DNA of 64,000 bases, taken from the NCBI GenBank assembly GCA_027920525.1, contig CP115858.1:372001-436000 (forward strand). The letters are read 5' to 3'. The position numbers and the translations under genes are program-made. Positions 23,801-30,147 of the stretch are shown here, one piece after another. This DNA is from Chryseobacterium daecheongense (lineage in GTDB: Bacteria; Bacteroidota; Bacteroidia; Flavobacteriales; Weeksellaceae). The stretch's first letter is position 1, and the number at the start of each line of letters is the position of its first letter. A model generated the notes under the pieces. It did no database searches. It saw only the letters and a program-made list of their open reading frames with translations, and was not told the DNA's origin.

Positions 23801-26800
23801 AGCTTTTATCAGAAAAGATAACCGTTCTTAAAAATATCGCATGGATGAGTCCTGTACGCGTCAATGGAAAGGCAGAAGAGGTGCATATTCGTTTGAAAAG
23901 CATTAATGAAGAACTTAGTTATGAAATCTATTCATTGAATGGACAAGAGCAGCTTCATAGCCAGGGTCGTATTTCAACGCAATCTTTGCCAGTGAAGAGT
24001 TCATTTGATCTTACATCTATTCAAAACAGAATGTCAGAGAGTGTGGACCGAGCAACATGTTATGATATATTCAGACAGATGGGACTTCAATACGGAAATA
24101 GTTTCATGGGAATTGAGCATATGCATTACTCATCCTCAGAAGCATTGTCGAAGATTACATTACCAAAATTACAAGGATTCAGTGTTTCTCCGGGTCTTTT
24201 GGATAGTGCATTGCAAAGCTGTATGGGAATGGGCTTTATAGATAAAAAACCGGTTACTCAGCTTCCATTTAGTGTTAAAGAAGTTGTATTCTATGAAGAA
24301 CTACCTCTTAATATCTGGAGTTATGCCAGAAAAAGCAAAGCCAATCAGGGAAATGGAGCTGTAATTACCTATGATGTAGATATTCTGGATGATCATGGAA
24401 AAGTATTGATGAGTTTCCATGATTTTGTTACCCTTCCGGTAGATGGAACTGAGAAAACAGAATGGTCGGATGCTGCAACAGATGCCTGCATATTTACGAT
24501 GAATTGGGAAGAATGCGCTGCAGAAAGCTTTGCCGGACATGAAAACGAAGCGATTCCAATGGTCTTGTTGGTAGACAGCCCGGCACAGCTCGCGGAAAAT
24601 CTTAAAACAGAATTGGGAATTGAAACCACAACGATCGATGGGGCAGTTGCCGAAGATTACCTGATTGATGTGATGTCTGTAATTAAAAAAAGAGCATTAG
24701 AGAAAAATACGTCCCATTTATTAATCGTTTGCTGTATTGCAGATTACCTGGATTACGGCTTTATATCGGGACTGCTCAAAACAGCAAGTCTTGAAAATCC
24801 GGGAATCACAGGGAAGATCATCAGTGTGGATCGACTTTCTGTAAAAGATGCACCGGAACTGACCTCAATTTTACAGACAGAACTAGGTACTGCCGATGCA
24901 GAGATCCGTTATGAGTCCGGGCTAAGAAAAGTGAAAAAACTTAACGAAATTAATATTTCGGATAATGACGGATTAAAAATTAAAGAAAACGGAGTGTATC
25001 TGATCATAGGGGGAGCAGGAGGAATAGGCAGATTATTCGCTACCCACATCAACAAAATACCAAAAACGAAAGTGATCTTAACAGGTAGAGGTCAGCTAGA
25101 TGAAGAAAAAGAAGCTTTCATTGCGGGTCTTGCTCATGGAGATTACTTCAGTTGTGATGTGAACAATAAAGAAGAGGTTGTGAGTTTACTGGATCAGATT
25201 AAAGAAAAATACCACCGAATAGATGGAATCATCCACAGTGCAGGGGTAACTCAGGACAGTTTGATTGTCAATAAAATTCCTGATGAAGTAGAAAAAGTTT
25301 TTGCTGCTAAAGTAAATGGCGTTAAGAACATTGACGAAGCCACCAAAGATGAAGCTCTTGATTTTATGGTGCTGTTTTCCGGATTAGCCGCCATCACAGG
25401 AAATGCAGGCCAGGCAGATTATGCAGCCGCTAATGTCTATCTGGATAATTATGCCGTGTACAGGGAATCTGAACGTAATAAAGGGAAACGACAAGGGAAA
25501 ACGATCAGCATCAATTGGCCATTCTGGAAAGAAGGTGGAATGGTAATGGATCAGAGCAGTCAGGAATATTTAGACAAACAGTATGGATTGTCTCCTTTAC
25601 CTAATTCGGTTGGAATTAACATTTTTGATCAGTTATTAGGAAGCCGTTACACCCAGGGAATTGTTACCTATGGAAAAGTTGATAAAATACGATCTCAATT
25701 ACTGAACAGATTAGTAGTAAAACAGAAACAGGTACAAGCGCATGCTATGCCTAAAAGTGCTGAATTACAGGATAAAGTCGCATCAAAATTATTGGAGATC
25801 ACGGCTCAGCTGTTGAAATTATCCGAAAGCGATATTGAAAGGGATGAAAAACTGAGTGATTACGGATTTGACTCCATTTTACTGATCAAGTATTCTAATG
25901 AACTCAATGATTTCTATAATACGGACCTGACTCCTGCTGTTTTCTATAATTATCCAACGATCAATGATCTGGCTGATTTCCTTCTCGAAGAATATCAGGA
26001 GAAAATAACAGCCGTTCATCAGCCTGAAGCATTATCGGATAGTACCATCAATGATGTAGAAGAAATTCAGGAGGAAGAATCACCAAGATATCCGCTTTCA
26101 GAAGGTCAGAAAGGACTTTGGTTTATACAGCAACTGGAACCTGAAAATACAAATTATAATGTTCCTGTATCGTTTATTATTCCGGGAACCATCGATTATA
26201 ATGTCATGAAAAAAGCATTTCAGCTAACGCTTGATGAATATCCGGTTCTTAAGTCCCGTTTTCTTACTGATGAAACCGGAGAGATTTATAATCAAATTCA
26301 AAATGTATCAGAAGTTGAAGTGGATGATCAAGAGCTTGCTGAAGGTCAGAACATCAATGAAGTTTCATGGAATCTGGTAAGAAAACCATTCAATCTGGAG
26401 ACAGAATTACCGGTAAGATTATATGTCAGAAGAGACCTTGCAGCCCATAATAATTATATTCTATTGGTATTTCATCATATCATTTTTGATGGAATGTCAA
26501 GCTCTGTGTTTATAGCTTCTCTTTTTGAAAAATGCCAAAAACTTTTAAACGGAGAAAAAATAGTGGCTAAAGAACCTGATTTTGCCTATTTCAGTTATGT
26601 AGAATGGGAAAAGAATTTCATTCTAAGTAAGAAAGGAGAGAAAAGTCTGGCGTATTGGAAAAAGAACTTATCTGGAACACTACCCATAATTAATTTGCCT
26701 TATGATTTGTACAAGCAGAGCAGTACCAAAACAACTACGATTGGTATTGAAAGAATAAAGCTTGGTGAGGAGAAAGTAGATCAGCTCAAAGAATTAGGTA

Positions 26801-29800
26801 AAAAGCTGAAAGTCAATCTTTCTGTCTTATTCTCAGGGATCTATACAATGCTACTTCATAAGTTGACCACAGAGGAAGACCTATTGATCTTGATGCCGAC
26901 TGCAGGACGTCCTAAAAAGGAGTATGAAAACAGTATTGGTTATTATGTCAATATGATGATATTGCGTAACAGAGTGTCTGGAAACCAGACTTTTGCAGAG
27001 TTGGTGAAAAATATTCAAAAAGGAATGATCAATGGAATGTCTCATGCAGCTTATCCTTTGCCTAAATTATTATCAGATCTGAATTTAGACCGTTCCGGTA
27101 ATAGAGAAACACCATTCAAAGTATCATTCATTTATCAGAACATCTTTGATGAAATATTAACGGGAGGTGGTTCAGGTATTGAAATTTATGATGAAGTATA
27201 TCAGGAAACGGCTCACGTGTATTCTTTGGAAATACAGGATCTGAGAAAAGAAATCATTGTAAGCCTGAAATATGATCAGGATGTATTCAGTCCGGGGCTG
27301 ATACAACAACATATGGGATATTTCATGGAGCTAATGAATGGTGTTCTGGAAAATACAGCAAGACAGATAAAAACGTATGAAGTTCTATCTAAAGAAGAAA
27401 TCAATTACTTCCTTTACGAAAGAAATGACACAGCGGTTGAATATCCGAAACATAAAACATTATCTGATCTTTTCGAAGAACAGGTTCTTAAAACTCCCGA
27501 TCAAATTGCAGTAGTACACGATGGAAGACGAATTACGTATGCTGAATTAAATGAAATGGCGAATCGTTTAGCGGGGGCACTTGTAAAATCAGGCCTTCCT
27601 GCTAATGCTCCTGTAGCGATGGTTTCTCATAAAAGTGTAGAGCAGGTTTGGGGCGTATTGGGAATTCTGAAAGCTGGTGGACATTATATTCCTGTTAAAG
27701 GCAGCCTGCCTGAAAACAGGATGAATGAATTGATTAAACAGACGGAATCCACTATCGTTTTGGTACAACCGGATTATATGGATAAGGTAAGCTGCTCTGA
27801 GGAAGTGAAAATAATCCTTCTGGAAGAAAGCACTTTTGCCGAAGAATCATCGGATCATGAAACTGTAAAAGTTCCGGATACAGAACTGGCTTATATCATT
27901 TTTACTTCAGGGTCTACCGGAAAACCGAAAGGGGTAATGATCGATCATCGTGGGGCTGTCAATACCTTGTATGATATGAATGCAAGATTTGGCATTACTT
28001 CAGACGATAAGGTATTTGGAATATCCGATCTCAACTTTGACCTTTCTGTTTACGATATTTTCGGAACATTTGCCTGTGGAGCAACATTGATCCTACCTTT
28101 GGAAACAGAAGGATTGAATCCCGATATCTGGCTTCGTTATGTGAAAGAAGAACAGGTGACTGTTTGGAATTCAGTACCTCAGATCGTGAATTTGTTGATA
28201 GAAAGACAGGAAGATACTGCTGAAATGCATCTTTCCAGCTTAAGAATGTACTGGATGAGTGGAGACTGGATTCCTTTGGATGTACCGGGCAGAATAAAAA
28301 AGATCAATCCGGACAGTGCTGTGATCAGCCTTGGTGGAGCAACAGAAGGTTCTATATGGTCTATTCATTATCCGATCGGTGAGATCGATCCGTCATGGAA
28401 GAGTATTCCTTACGGGTATCCTTTAGGTAATCAGGAAATGTATATTTTAGATACCAACCTTTCTCCTTGTCCTGTAAATGTTCCCGGAGATATTTATATC
28501 GGCGGAATTGGAGTAGCTAAAGGCTATCACCAGGATCCAGAAAAAACAGCTGCCAGTTTTATTGAACATCCCGGAATGCAGAAACAATTATATCGTACCG
28601 GAGACATTGGCTGTCAGCATCCTGACGGATTTATTGTATTCCTTGGAAGACAGGACGGACAGGTTAAGATCAATGGATTCAGAGTTGAGTTAGGAGAGGT
28701 GGAAACTATTTTGCAGTTATCGCCGCTCGTAAAACAAGGCTTGGTTCTAACAGTAGAAGATGATAATAGAAATAAAAGACTGGTCGCGTATGTCGTAGCG
28801 AATGATGTTTTTGACAAAGAAGAAATGCAAAAGCATTTAAGAGCTCATCTGCCTGAATATATGGTTCCTTCCATATTCATTGAAATCGATAAAATTCCGT
28901 TGTCTTCTAACGGTAAGGTTGATCGGAAAGCTTTGCCAAGCGTTGATCCAAATGATATTAATCAAAGTGAGTTTACAGCACCATCGGATGAAACAGAACA
29001 TAAGCTGGCGGAGATATGGATCAGGCTATTAAAATTAAATAGGGTAGGTATTCATGATGATTTTTTCGATGTGGGTGGAAACTCATTAACGATGATTCAG
29101 TTGGCCCATAAGATCAATACTGCATTTGATAAAGACATTCAGCTGATCCACATCATGAAGAATCCAACGATTGCAGGAATTAAAATACTGATCAATGGTA
29201 ATGAAGAGTCCGGTGAAGAATCTGTTTTAACATTAAGAGAAGGAAATATGGAAGAAGTAACTTTTGTTATTCCAGGTGCGCTTGGGTCAACAGAAGGTTA
29301 CTTTACCCTGGCAGGTAATTTACCTGGGGAAGGAGCTGTTTATGGACTGCAGATGAAGGGGATCACAGCGGATGAAGCTCCTAATACAAGTATTGAAACA
29401 ATGGCATCTTATAACCTGGAACAGATTAAACAGACGGGAGTCATTGGAGGTATCAATTTATTGGCACACAGTTATGGTGGTATTGTAATCTATGAGATGA
29501 TCAGACAGGCGAAGGAATTGGCCATCGAAATCGACAAGGTTATTTTCCTGGATTGCTTCACAGATCCGCTTTCTTCTTTCAATTCCTTAGAGGAAGCTCA
29601 AAAATTGGGAACTTATTTCAGATCACTGATCCAATTCAGTCAGCCATGGTTGAGTGACGATGCCGTAGAAGAGCTTGTGAAACAACTGCCGCAAGAGGAT
29701 TATATGCCATTTATCTGTGATACAGTCCATACACTTCCAGCTAAAACAGTAGCCAGAATGTGGGAGGTATTCCGGGCCTCTATTTCAGCGGTTTACAAGA

Positions 29801-30027
29801 TGGAAGAAAAGCTGGATCAAACTTTAATTTTCGTAGAGGCAGATAATACGAAACTTTCAGGCGAAGATTGGGGAGATCAGGGAGCTGCTGCAGGCTGGGA
29901 TCAATATTTCAGCGATGTGCAGATCATCCCTACAGAGGCCAATCACTTTACCATTGTGAATACACCATATTGTACAGAATGGTTAACTAAAATAAATACC
30001 GAAGAAAATATAAAACAGACACTTTAA
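9493..30027 (+). CDS. Giant trans-AT PKS-NRPS hybrid with terminal thioesterase
   Basis: A 6844-residue multienzyme that finishes the assembly line. Domain order: DH (missing its first strand)-KR-ACP | KS4-DH-KR-ACP | KS5-DH(dead)-KR-cMT-ACP | KS6-DH-KR(Ser lost)-ACP | C-A-PCP-TE. No AT or ER is built in; both activities are supplied by downstream genes. The KSs have the full Cys-His-His set. The adenylation domain carries a cysteine-type pocket code and the chain ends with a GxSxG thioesterase. KS3, KS4 and KS5 are close relatives, while KS6 pairs with KS2, fitting the different chemistry of the upstream modules. The ATG at 9493 is preceded by an in-frame TGA at 9484, so this start is forced unless the gene break is an artefact. 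The product is probably a polyene acyl-cysteine derivative; I do not recognise the compound. Confidence 0.97.
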   Translation: MTKQHQFNSIYNGKEFFLTDHKVLGTKVLPGVTYLEMARAAGEYVAGKDITQLRDMSWLQPVKISDSPVQLYMNVVEQGGGLTYEIFSGETDAQLHTKGILGTADQQSPEIRDINHLRDLFKDSGSHKEGADYYKIMNSIGLEYGKTFQGIQEIFYHGKAALSRIALSAAEGFVWTPGMMDSALQTCMGISLADQNQQLMLPFSVREMNIYQALPEEIWCYVTKNRSGKLANSYDIELLNNFGELVIRFSEFVVVPMEKNAKTNDNVNVIPELHLYNYNWKAEALDEVIEELSKTETGDAPLVVLAGGSAVLAEKLNERLECEVKTIGEGTPESVFIQVLAEIQNKKSAQLKIHFVYPIADELEYGFISAMLKTAVQENQILQGKTIGVEGISINELDELTEILQEEQRNHEPEVRYQSGQREVRSLTGISDKNPGLKTEIKENGVYLITGGAGGLGLIFADYLNTIPGTQLILTGRSELNPTQQEKIKGFRNAQYERCDVTDLKSVTDLIKKIKNTYGHLDGVIHSAGTTRDSLITKKTTSEIHDVFSAKITGAQHIDQATKDEQLDFMMFCSSLAGVFGNTGQADYAAANAWLDYFANHREKERNQGKRTGKTLSINWPLWKEGGMQIDADQEKYMASHFGLWSMPTSDGISAFETLLNNISSQVVVVYGEEDKLNAWMNGSSTSKTSQKKTGGNDKALYAASMIYLGDVMTKELRMKNHKLEPDTSFEQYGIDSIMITKLTNRLESIFNNIPRTLFFECQTLAEVTEFFVDVYPEKLIELTGVKTVLPEETTVISKSINEGVKSDIRSASQVVEKSTSRNSSVVNEPIAIIGLSGKYPQAKNLSEFWDNLKSGKDSITEIPANRWDLTDFYDEEKGKAGKSYSKWGGFIDEIDHFDPLFFNISVREAELMDPQARLFLQTAWETFEDAGYPKKKLEGRRDKDATQPQVGVYVGVMYEEYPLFGAEENAKGNFVNPGGSISSIANRVSYFFNLNGPSMAVDTMCSSSLTAIHLACESIQNGNCTMALAGGVNISVHPNKYLMLSQGMFVSSKGRCESFGEGGEGYVPGEGVGAVLLKSYSQALADGDRIYGLIKGTALNHGGKTNGYTVPNPKAQASVIKAAMKKAGVKAEDFSYIEAHGTGTSLGDPIEIAGLNKAFESKNKQFCSIGSVKSNIGHCESAAGISGLTKVLLQMQHRQLVPSLHSTILNPNIKFENTPFKVQQELEEWPVVNNKPRLAGISGFGAGGSNAHLIIEEYVSENVAYRQQMPLVIVLSAKDEERLKVIVENLKKHIENHSEINLDDLAYTLQTGREAMEERLAFIAEDREDLLSQLSCYLEKNTQNLYIGNIHNDQLGISLEGKSGMAYLESIIREKESHSLAQLWVKGVNIDWNLIYNDAKPSVISLPSYPFANERYWFPKGDGELVLKAGSKLHPLLHTNTSNLREQQFTSIFTGKELFLTDHLVHDVKTLPGVAYLELAREAGEQSLQAKITKLKEVSWLHPIQINDKEQTVFTSVFTSENEIEFEVYTQDDAEEVHCRGIVSTDELFIPEQKNIKTIKAGLAHTISGSDCYTLFQKSGLGYGKSFRGIREMYYDEDEVLSRVSLPKDRALVLTPGVLDSALQSCIGMQLAKSTKEILLPFSVAEIELYQDLTDELWCHIKKNKAGKRISSYDIDLLNNQGQVVLRFKELVLLPVNGFVANDSVNDTEMAPKGLSLLADHWKYQPEPVQSLRDTMPIIILAGGSGTMADDLYNHFSLTVTAINTVKEEDFFMDMLSLAKTVMPHKKATHIVVACSQDQYYQYGFITGLLKTLTQENPRITGKLISIEDQAFQNLEELGGILMNEKQNPDHEVRYSAGKREVRSMENRLIDSSTAPVHIKSDGVYLITGGAGGLGLIFAQYLNKTEGATIILTGRSPQLNPSQQKAVDQLDNALYYPCDISDESAVNDLIQNIIEKHTKLDGVIHSAGVIRDSMILQKTKKEVKEVFAAKIKGTRNLDMATKDLPLEFMITCSSVAGVNGNAGQSDYASANTWMDNYAHYRESERMNGRRYGKTLSINWPLWKEGGMQISAEAEIYMMQHFGLAPMPTDVGIKAFESLMNSGITQGMVLFGDTKEEKVLVEKPEEISYSPTETSVNNDSLYNASIIYLRGLLAKELRMPEEKLKAEVPFEQYGIDSVLVIRLSNCLQDVFGKLPRTLFFEYLTLKELCGYFMEAHRSLLLELTGLAVVKASAPLTKEVIKTERPVDVQNRRQRFSMVQQQSGNKNINEDIAIIGISGRYPDANNLEEFWENLKIGKDCITQVPADRWNADEMYHEEKGRPGKSYSKWGGFMNDIDKFDPLFFSISPREAELMDPQERLFLQTVWETIEDAGYTRDSIRSEDAETGIAKKIGVYAGVMYEEYQLFGAEERMKGNFVTPAGIASSIANRISYFFNFNGPSMAVDTMCSSSLTAIHLACNDLIVGNTDVAVAGGVNISVHPNKYLMLSQGRFVSGAGRCESFGMGGDGYVPGEGVGAVLLKRVSEAIKDGDHIYGLIKGTALNHGGKTNGYTVPNPKAQAAVIKAAIEKSGVKASDLSYVEAHGTGTSLGDPIEIAGLNRAFETTEKQFCSIGSVKSNIGHCESAAGISGLTKVILQLKHQQLVPSLHSAVLNPDIDFENSPFKVQQQLEAWPTNEGKPRIAGISGFGAGGSNAHIIIEEYAALPARKLDYKMPVIIALSAKHASRIAIQVENLKNFLEKNSQADLYDVAYTLQVGREEMEERLAFIATDKEDLMVQLSDYLDQKTMNPIRGNIRKKDENYIQHTKDLLSIAMAWVNGVDTDWGSLYPKGFPSRISLPAYPFIKDRYWIPIVNNGIVQYGQNNLHPLLHSNDSDLNEQKFISTYTGKEDFLTQCEITNYKELPSSALLELAREAGERSLRQRITQLKNVSWVDPIRVNGVPANVQINLFNAGNEIGYEIYTKHKENKTQLNGQGLLNTEFQQPHDQKNIEDLIQYYQYSIEKEALYNLFAKAGKTYAADFQGVEILYFDKLDALAKIVLPVTDEFILSPGVLDNIVQTSTGWLLSQGEQSLYQPSDAAEITIFGTLPSVIWCHATFEKKQSGAFCCQMDIMDEEGTVLLHFRDLVLSPQVTSQSTSGKASSIAHKPMWDRIITQSEASVLIEGKQILVTGGSDPVFGEELGKWLMNQGAEVTATETLDAVPDDVAGVYLLQGLTEIGDDSLMDDHSARELAVFTSIKQLLDAGIKDLKITVFTSNTQKVLPDSKVTSAGSGMIGMTGALIKEQPQWSVNRIDLDLSALKNPAKINWADLFTISLDNKENAVTALRNGHYYRQHLYPIVLPEVNSSTFRNGGTYVLLGGAGGLGKATTEYLVKNYQAKIIWLGRRVADEAIMMAQEEIAKLGQKPEYYSCDATDPKQVEKAYKLIKENHSEVHGLFHSAIVLHDMLLKNMTEDDFKKAFMPKSLSSQNLVQTFKNEPLDFICFYSSAQSLVHAPGQANYASGCSFKDSYALNVNHLLNIPVRIINWGYWGEIGIVAADGYKDKMKKAGIESIETEEGMHLLETVINSNEQQIVALKLSAATAAAMPTMHHEKEISQVKSSSVLQMEEADALMYPKADEQDQIFEMLCCKGILKVLLQLGLEEKQTTGQTISSLRSQLSISDKYEQLFFVLLHLLETKGYVTVKDAQIFVAEETKDALNDFDFEQQMSELVMKGQEYRPHGTLLKICLESFIEIITEKIQATSVMFPGGSMDYVSGIYKGNAQSDYFNDLLTGIIKNTVAASIPYLKPGEKIRILEVGAGTGGTSQFVFRALEPYKDHLFYLYTDLSHSFLHYAEQQFKTMAPYLETAILNIESDPSDQQIELGSYDIVIGANVVHATKNMAVTLNNIKALLKQDGLLIMNEIARTEIFTTLTFGLLDGWWLYEDRGIRLNGSPGLSSESWQNVLKETGYLQAVSYPQGEVLSQQIICATSDGKIISEIKQPEKKHEIKMVPPVIQQTTAAPKQKMPVMKKTIDNNSLIQQLTKIAADLIKLPPGDFDIECQFMDYGFDSILSMELIKNINEKLKVDLKSTDIFSYGTIQQLAEHLMQNFSEALQVEVAVETSVQASVREVETPLKTRFTASVKAQEPVYRHENDIAIIGMSGQFGAANDLDAFWEVLKNGKSLIGDVPADRWQGYTQNEGTKWKGSFLRDIDKFDPVFFKISGNEAEMMDPQQRLFLEHCWKAVEDAAINPKSLKGSKCGVYAGVAPSDYNIRECEEASVMWGNSSAVLAARISYFLDLKGPAISVDTACSSSLLAMDMGCSSLQKGETDLIIAGGINIMTTPGFYSLASRAGMMSSTGQCHTFDKKADGFVPGEGVGVVIMKRLADAERDGDRIYGVIIASLTNQDGASNGITAPSVLAQQELEKEVYKKFNINPETISYVEAHGTGTSLGDPIELDALTNAFRKYTEKTQYCRIGSVKTNIGHTLVAAGVAGVLKIMLSLKHKQLVPTLNFEECNPLIDLVNSPFQVGSELCDWKTENHTPRRAAISSFGFSGTNVHMVIEEYPENKVSSISTEPALIIISAKNAERLKNQVSKLLSWLERNPRTNIQDIAYTMQVGREPMEDRLALLAADQADLMLQLDGFLKGNTENLMTGNIKKDKADFLLEGGAGKAYIDYAIAHGEIKSLAMLWTKGITINWDLLYQEQRPNKISLPTYAFARQSYWIPEVKSTVNRQQTSYLHPLIHRNTSTVKSFQFSSTFTGNEEFLSDHKIQDEIILPGVAYLEMARISGTQLLSEKITVLKNIAWMSPVRVNGKAEEVHIRLKSINEELSYEIYSLNGQEQLHSQGRISTQSLPVKSSFDLTSIQNRMSESVDRATCYDIFRQMGLQYGNSFMGIEHMHYSSSEALSKITLPKLQGFSVSPGLLDSALQSCMGMGFIDKKPVTQLPFSVKEVVFYEELPLNIWSYARKSKANQGNGAVITYDVDILDDHGKVLMSFHDFVTLPVDGTEKTEWSDAATDACIFTMNWEECAAESFAGHENEAIPMVLLVDSPAQLAENLKTELGIETTTIDGAVAEDYLIDVMSVIKKRALEKNTSHLLIVCCIADYLDYGFISGLLKTASLENPGITGKIISVDRLSVKDAPELTSILQTELGTADAEIRYESGLRKVKKLNEINISDNDGLKIKENGVYLIIGGAGGIGRLFATHINKIPKTKVILTGRGQLDEEKEAFIAGLAHGDYFSCDVNNKEEVVSLLDQIKEKYHRIDGIIHSAGVTQDSLIVNKIPDEVEKVFAAKVNGVKNIDEATKDEALDFMVLFSGLAAITGNAGQADYAAANVYLDNYAVYRESERNKGKRQGKTISINWPFWKEGGMVMDQSSQEYLDKQYGLSPLPNSVGINIFDQLLGSRYTQGIVTYGKVDKIRSQLLNRLVVKQKQVQAHAMPKSAELQDKVASKLLEITAQLLKLSESDIERDEKLSDYGFDSILLIKYSNELNDFYNTDLTPAVFYNYPTINDLADFLLEEYQEKITAVHQPEALSDSTINDVEEIQEEESPRYPLSEGQKGLWFIQQLEPENTNYNVPVSFIIPGTIDYNVMKKAFQLTLDEYPVLKSRFLTDETGEIYNQIQNVSEVEVDDQELAEGQNINEVSWNLVRKPFNLETELPVRLYVRRDLAAHNNYILLVFHHIIFDGMSSSVFIASLFEKCQKLLNGEKIVAKEPDFAYFSYVEWEKNFILSKKGEKSLAYWKKNLSGTLPIINLPYDLYKQSSTKTTTIGIERIKLGEEKVDQLKELGKKLKVNLSVLFSGIYTMLLHKLTTEEDLLILMPTAGRPKKEYENSIGYYVNMMILRNRVSGNQTFAELVKNIQKGMINGMSHAAYPLPKLLSDLNLDRSGNRETPFKVSFIYQNIFDEILTGGGSGIEIYDEVYQETAHVYSLEIQDLRKEIIVSLKYDQDVFSPGLIQQHMGYFMELMNGVLENTARQIKTYEVLSKEEINYFLYERNDTAVEYPKHKTLSDLFEEQVLKTPDQIAVVHDGRRITYAELNEMANRLAGALVKSGLPANAPVAMVSHKSVEQVWGVLGILKAGGHYIPVKGSLPENRMNELIKQTESTIVLVQPDYMDKVSCSEEVKIILLEESTFAEESSDHETVKVPDTELAYIIFTSGSTGKPKGVMIDHRGAVNTLYDMNARFGITSDDKVFGISDLNFDLSVYDIFGTFACGATLILPLETEGLNPDIWLRYVKEEQVTVWNSVPQIVNLLIERQEDTAEMHLSSLRMYWMSGDWIPLDVPGRIKKINPDSAVISLGGATEGSIWSIHYPIGEIDPSWKSIPYGYPLGNQEMYILDTNLSPCPVNVPGDIYIGGIGVAKGYHQDPEKTAASFIEHPGMQKQLYRTGDIGCQHPDGFIVFLGRQDGQVKINGFRVELGEVETILQLSPLVKQGLVLTVEDDNRNKRLVAYVVANDVFDKEEMQKHLRAHLPEYMVPSIFIEIDKIPLSSNGKVDRKALPSVDPNDINQSEFTAPSDETEHKLAEIWIRLLKLNRVGIHDDFFDVGGNSLTMIQLAHKINTAFDKDIQLIHIMKNPTIAGIKILINGNEESGEESVLTLREGNMEEVTFVIPGALGSTEGYFTLAGNLPGEGAVYGLQMKGITADEAPNTSIETMASYNLEQIKQTGVIGGINLLAHSYGGIVIYEMIRQAKELAIEIDKVIFLDCFTDPLSSFNSLEEAQKLGTYFRSLIQFSQPWLSDDAVEELVKQLPQEDYMPFICDTVHTLPAKTVARMWEVFRASISAVYKMEEKLDQTLIFVEADNTKLSGEDWGDQGAAAGWDQYFSDVQIIPTEANHFTIVNTPYCTEWLTKINTEENIKQTL
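11971..16190 (+). other. Module 4: KS4-DH-KR-ACP
   Basis: KS4 Cys is at codon 12508. The DH (about 13795-14590) keeps its His (codon 13882) and DSALQ, but the Gly of HxxxGxxxxP is Asp (codon 13894). The KR (about 15139-15840) has CSSVAG and SDYASAN. The ACP is GIDSV, Ser codon 16021. Predicted outcome: a double bond, if the Gly-to-Asp change is tolerated. Confidence 0.87.
16297..21780 (+). other. Module 5: KS5-inactive DH-KR-C-methyltransferase-ACP
   Basis: KS5 Cys is at codon 16828. The DH fold (about 18079-18880) has lost the catalytic His: Cys occupies it (codon 18166), and the motif Gly is Asn. A long KR follows (about 18960-20220) with GGAGGLG, Ser (codon 19939) and Tyr (codon 19978), but the Asn of YASAN is Cys. 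A C-methyltransferase (about 20330-21400) shows the SAM motif LEVGAGTGG and GANVVHAT. ACP GFDSI, Ser codon 21628. Predicted outcome: an alpha-methyl unit with a retained beta-hydroxyl or beta-keto group. Confidence 0.85.
21880..26035 (+). other. Module 6: KS6-DH-KR lacking catalytic Ser-ACP
   Basis: KS6 Cys is at codon 22351. The DH (about 23641-24440) has its His (codon 23731), Asp for the motif Gly (codon 23743) and DSALQ. The KR (about 24979-25680) binds NADPH by sequence (GGAGGIG) and keeps Tyr and Asn, but the catalytic Ser, 13 residues before the Tyr, is Gly (codon 25381). ACP GFDSI, Ser codon 25873. If the KR is dead, the last polyketide unit keeps its beta-keto group. Confidence 0.83.
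26086..30027 (+). other. Terminal NRPS module: C-A(Cys)-PCP-TE
   Basis: The C domain has HHIIFDG (26473-26493), the ordinary condensation motif and not the DxxxxD of cyclisation domains. Aligning the A domain by eye to PheA gives the pocket code D-L-Y-N-W-S-L-I-W-K, one position from the known cysteine code with Leu at position five. The PCP is GGNSL (Ser codon 29083). The TE has AHSYGG (Ser codon 29470) and a late ANHF histidine. Expected: amide bond to cysteine, then release by hydrolysis or cyclisation. Confidence 0.85.
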
Positions 30028-30057
30028 TAATCACAATAAACACACAATAAGACATAT

Positions 30058-30147
30058 GAAACACCCATGTCAAAAATTATTTTAACACACAAGAAAATGA
30101 TTATGGGTGTTCCATATGACCATAAAAACAATAAATATTAGCATATG
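30058..30147 (+). repeat. Intergenic repeat element, copy A
   Basis: About 90 bases before the AT-ER gene, ending in its start codon, match copy B at 33404-33490 over almost their whole length. Copy A has a perfect 9-base inverted pair (30060-30068 with 30103-30111). An inner TGTCAAA/TTTAACA pair is less perfect than in copy B. The role is unknown; a leader RNA structure or a recombination scar are both possible. Confidence 0.75.

Noticed and set aside
26086..27380. Heterocyclisation (Cy) domain expected with a cysteine A domain
   Set aside because: The motif is HHIIFDG, the normal condensation motif, not DxxxxDxxS.
1..30027. Beta-branching (HMG-synthase) cassette
   Set aside because: No HMGS, ECH or free KS genes are in the window, and none of the ACPs shows the Trp flag of beta-branching ACPs.
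30067..30141. 24-residue reading frame in repeat copy A
   Set aside because: The second copy at 33404 has an in-frame stop after five codons and a one-base length difference, so the frame is not conserved; structure or recombination explains the repeat better.
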